From Corynebacterium tuberculostearicum SK141 (GTDB lineage Bacteria > Actinomycetota > Actinomycetes > Mycobacteriales > Mycobacteriaceae), in assembly GCF_000175635.1 (NCBI RefSeq), contig NZ_ACVP01000020.1, positions 1 through 64,000 of the forward strand: a stretch of 64,000 nucleotides of DNA. The letters run 5' to 3'. The position numbers were made by a program, and so were the translations under genes. The notes under the pieces are model-generated. The model was not told where the DNA came from. It did no database searches and saw only the letters and a list, made by a program, of their open reading frames with translations. Positions 62,173-64,000 of this stretch are shown piece after piece; position 1 is the stretch's first letter; each line of letters starts with the position of its first letter.

Positions 62173-63238
62173 AGACCTGCAGGCTCACGCCGAAAAGTAC
62201 CAGTGGAACCAGTTCGCCGAAGAACTTGCTAACCCGGATTCTTTGCGCGTCGATTGGCCCCTACACCCGCCCGCCGCCCGGGTTATGAGCACGTCGCAGG
62301 GTTTATCCGTGCTTGTCAGCGCTGGACCCATCAAGAGGAGACTACACACGCCCCCGCAATTAATCACGCGCAGGCCTCCGCACTAATAGCGCCCCGACCC
62401 GCATCGAAATCAGCAGCGCGGGCGCAAAAGATCGCCGCCGTTTTACCCGACCCCCCGATTTAGTCCACACCGTCCGCAGCAGCTACACCCAGTGGAAGGA
62501 TATAAACACCTACGATCTGCGCTGCCTCACTCCATGTCTGACCTGGCTGCGCGCCAACCCAGACTCCGTCGAGTGGGAGCGCGCCGTCCCGGTGGAGGGC
62601 GTGGACAGCAATGGATCGGCACCCACCGCCGCCTGCTCCTCATACACCTCGCACCGTTTGACATCACGAACTTTATCCTGATCCGCACCAGTACCCGCCT
62701 GCACCTGCACTACCTCAACCACTCTCCAGCGCTCTGCGATATCGAAATCCCCCTCAGCCACGCAGCCATGCTTTTCCGAACACCCTTTACCGCGTCTTCA
62801 TCGTAGAAAACGAACAGACTTTCCTGCCTTGTCCATACTTTCCCGCGCCCCCCCTTTCGACCATCGGCCTCCTAGGATCCGGCATCCCAAATCCACCCAC
62901 TGAACTGGCTTAACCACACGGACACCACCTACTGGAGCGAACTCTACGCCACCGGTTTTGCCACCCTCAATGCCGTGCAGGCACACTTCACCCGCACCAG
63001 ATCCCTGCTCATGGAACATCGTCACCGTCGCCGCTTTCCGGCACTTCGCCGTTCCCGGCCCAGCGACGGCTTCGCCACGCTTCCCCACCTCATCACCGAA
63101 GAGCAGCGCACCTACCTCCGGCTCTTCACCGGGGGCCGGCTACGCAGTGAGCAGGAGCGGACTCAGTGTGCTCATGCGAGTGCGGAAATCCGTACACAGT
63201 TAAGCCAAACCGACATGGAGCACAAATATCTACCATGA
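62160..63238 (+). pseudogene. JetD (Wadjet DUF3322-DUF2220 nuclease) pseudogene
   Basis: Homology to JetD runs through at least four frame changes. In order: MASSKDLQAHAEKYQWNQF start; RPGYEHVAGFIRACQRW; NPDSVEWERAVPVEGVDS; WIGTHRRLLLIHLAPFDI; YRVFIVENEQTFL; YWSELYATGFATLNAVQAHF then RTRSLLMEHR; and LITEEQRTYLRLF then RLRSEQER. The toprim block that should read WGDIDT-x-G is WSELYATG, so catalytic acids are gone as well. Cannot encode a working JetD. Confidence 0.75.
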
Positions 63239-63600
63239 GATTGTCCCCATCATTTTCAGGTCCGCTCGCAATGACAACGAGTCCGAATGGCACAGAGAGC
63301 CAAGCGCCTGTTTTGCAGCCCTAAGGCTCCCAGTGGCTGCATCTTCCGAGCGTTGGTTCTTTTCGCAACGCACTCCATCTCAGCATGTGCCGATTCGGGG
63401 TAATGACCGCCAGTTCCACTGACCATCTTCTCCGCCCCTCCTTTCTTCAAATCACACTGTCAGTGGGTGGAAGGATACACCTATTCGTAGGCACGCGAAT
63501 TGTCAGCTCGTCTAGCGGTACCTCCGCATGTAGACTGAACAACACCCACCATTGGTTAATTTTTCACTTGAAATCGCAGCATTATGGTACATTTTAAACT
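63239..63600. other. Non-coding stretch before the edge gene
   Basis: About 360 nt with only short frames. The last 40 nt contain TTGAAA (63568-63573) and an AT-rich TACATTTTAAACT immediately before ATG 63601, which may be a promoter. Nothing else recognised. Confidence 0.3.
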
Positions 63601-64000
63601 ATGTTTTGTTCTAAACAGTTGATTTCAAACGCTTCTTTTCAGCATTCTGTTACCTTCGCCCTGCTCTCATTGGTCGCTAGAGCACAGCAAGACTGGACCC
63701 CCGAAAAGAAACAAGGATCCCTTACGTTTTCAGCACTTAGTCGGGATTACGGGCTCGACGAGTTCAGTAGAGTTTTCAGACTGGGCGAATACGCGGTCCC
63801 CGAGCAGAGCGCAGACAGCACTGGGATGGATTACCTTTTCCAAAACCTCCCTCCAGAAATGGCGACGCTGCTTCCCCCAAGTCCAGATTTCCAAATCGAG
63901 GAAGTTTCATACGGCAGCTTTCACGGATGGATTTCTGAAGGCTGCATCATCACAGTCGCTAACTGCTCAACATTTAAAGATCTAGACACCGTAGACTGGA
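63601..64000 (+). CDS. Unknown protein, partial (runs off window)
   Basis: An uninterrupted frame of 133 codons from ATG 63601 to the window end. It begins MFCSKQLISNASFQHSVTF and continues with DYGLDEFSRVFRLGEY, LFQNLPPEMATLLPPSPDF and GSFHGWISEGCIITVANCS. No signal peptide or family recognised. There is little space for a Shine-Dalgarno, so it could be leaderless. Base composition is lower in GC than the core genes, as for the rest of this accessory end. Confidence 0.55.
   Translation, partial: MFCSKQLISNASFQHSVTFALLSLVARAQQDWTPEKKQGSLTFSALSRDYGLDEFSRVFRLGEYAVPEQSADSTGMDYLFQNLPPEMATLLPPSPDFQIEEVSYGSFHGWISEGCIITVANCSTFKDLDTVDW

Overview
The window is a high-GC actinobacterial chromosome segment, almost certainly Corynebacterium. 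The evidence is gene order: glnA, then the glnA2-glnE pair, then a block matching the mycobacterial/corynebacterial order of an RNase H-phosphatase fusion, a zinc-ribbon coiled-coil protein, a Nif3 protein, a low-molecular-weight tyrosine phosphatase, SURF1, DUF3052, aceE and an acyl carrier protein, plus an MscCG-type mechanosensitive channel. Species cannot be fixed from sequence alone.

Layout. 1-17 kb: nitrogen assimilation (glnA, glnE, glnA2) with threonine synthase, an MFS carrier, a secreted trypsin-like protease, an Abi_2 abortive-infection-type gene and small unknown genes. 17-33 kb: conserved core (CYTH-CHAD protein, galactokinase-like gene with a structured leader, RNB ribonuclease, rnpB, RNase H fusion, Nif3, LMW-PTP, SURF1, tRNA-Val, aceE, ACP, HAD phosphatase). 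33-43 kb: envelope and export functions (serine hydrolase, Tat-exported PhoD, old-yellow-enzyme reductase, MscCG-like channel, TRIC-like channel, lipoproteins, a CAT-anticodon tRNA). 43-54 kb: a complete type I-E CRISPR-Cas locus, all on the minus strand, in the order cas3-cas8e-cse2-cas7-cas5-cas6e-cas1-cas2-leader-array. The array has 26 repeats and 25 spacers. 54-57 kb: an ascorbate-type PTS (EIIA-EIIB fusion plus EIIC) and a lipoprotein. 57-64 kb: an accessory end with a Panacea-Doc toxin-antitoxin pair, an ohrR/ohr deletion scar beside an intact ohr, a frame-disrupted DUF726 gene, the decayed remains of a Wadjet (JetC/JetD) system, and an unrecognised gene running off the edge.

The most interesting object lies divergently upstream of cas3 at 54034-54122. 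It is a single-spacer mini-CRISPR on the plus strand: a degenerate 28-nt repeat with an intact 3' handle, a spacer of exactly 33 nt (the same as the main array), and a second degenerate repeat whose stem also forms an intrinsic terminator. The first 11 nt of its effective spacer match, without a gap, the cas3 upstream region (53958-53968, minus strand) next to an AAC trinucleotide. C is also the commonest first spacer base in the main array. This is the expected architecture of a CRISPR-resembling regulatory RNA (CreR/CreA type) that would direct Cascade to the cas3 promoter and repress the cas operon without cleavage. All genes here were read by eye; no database search was run.
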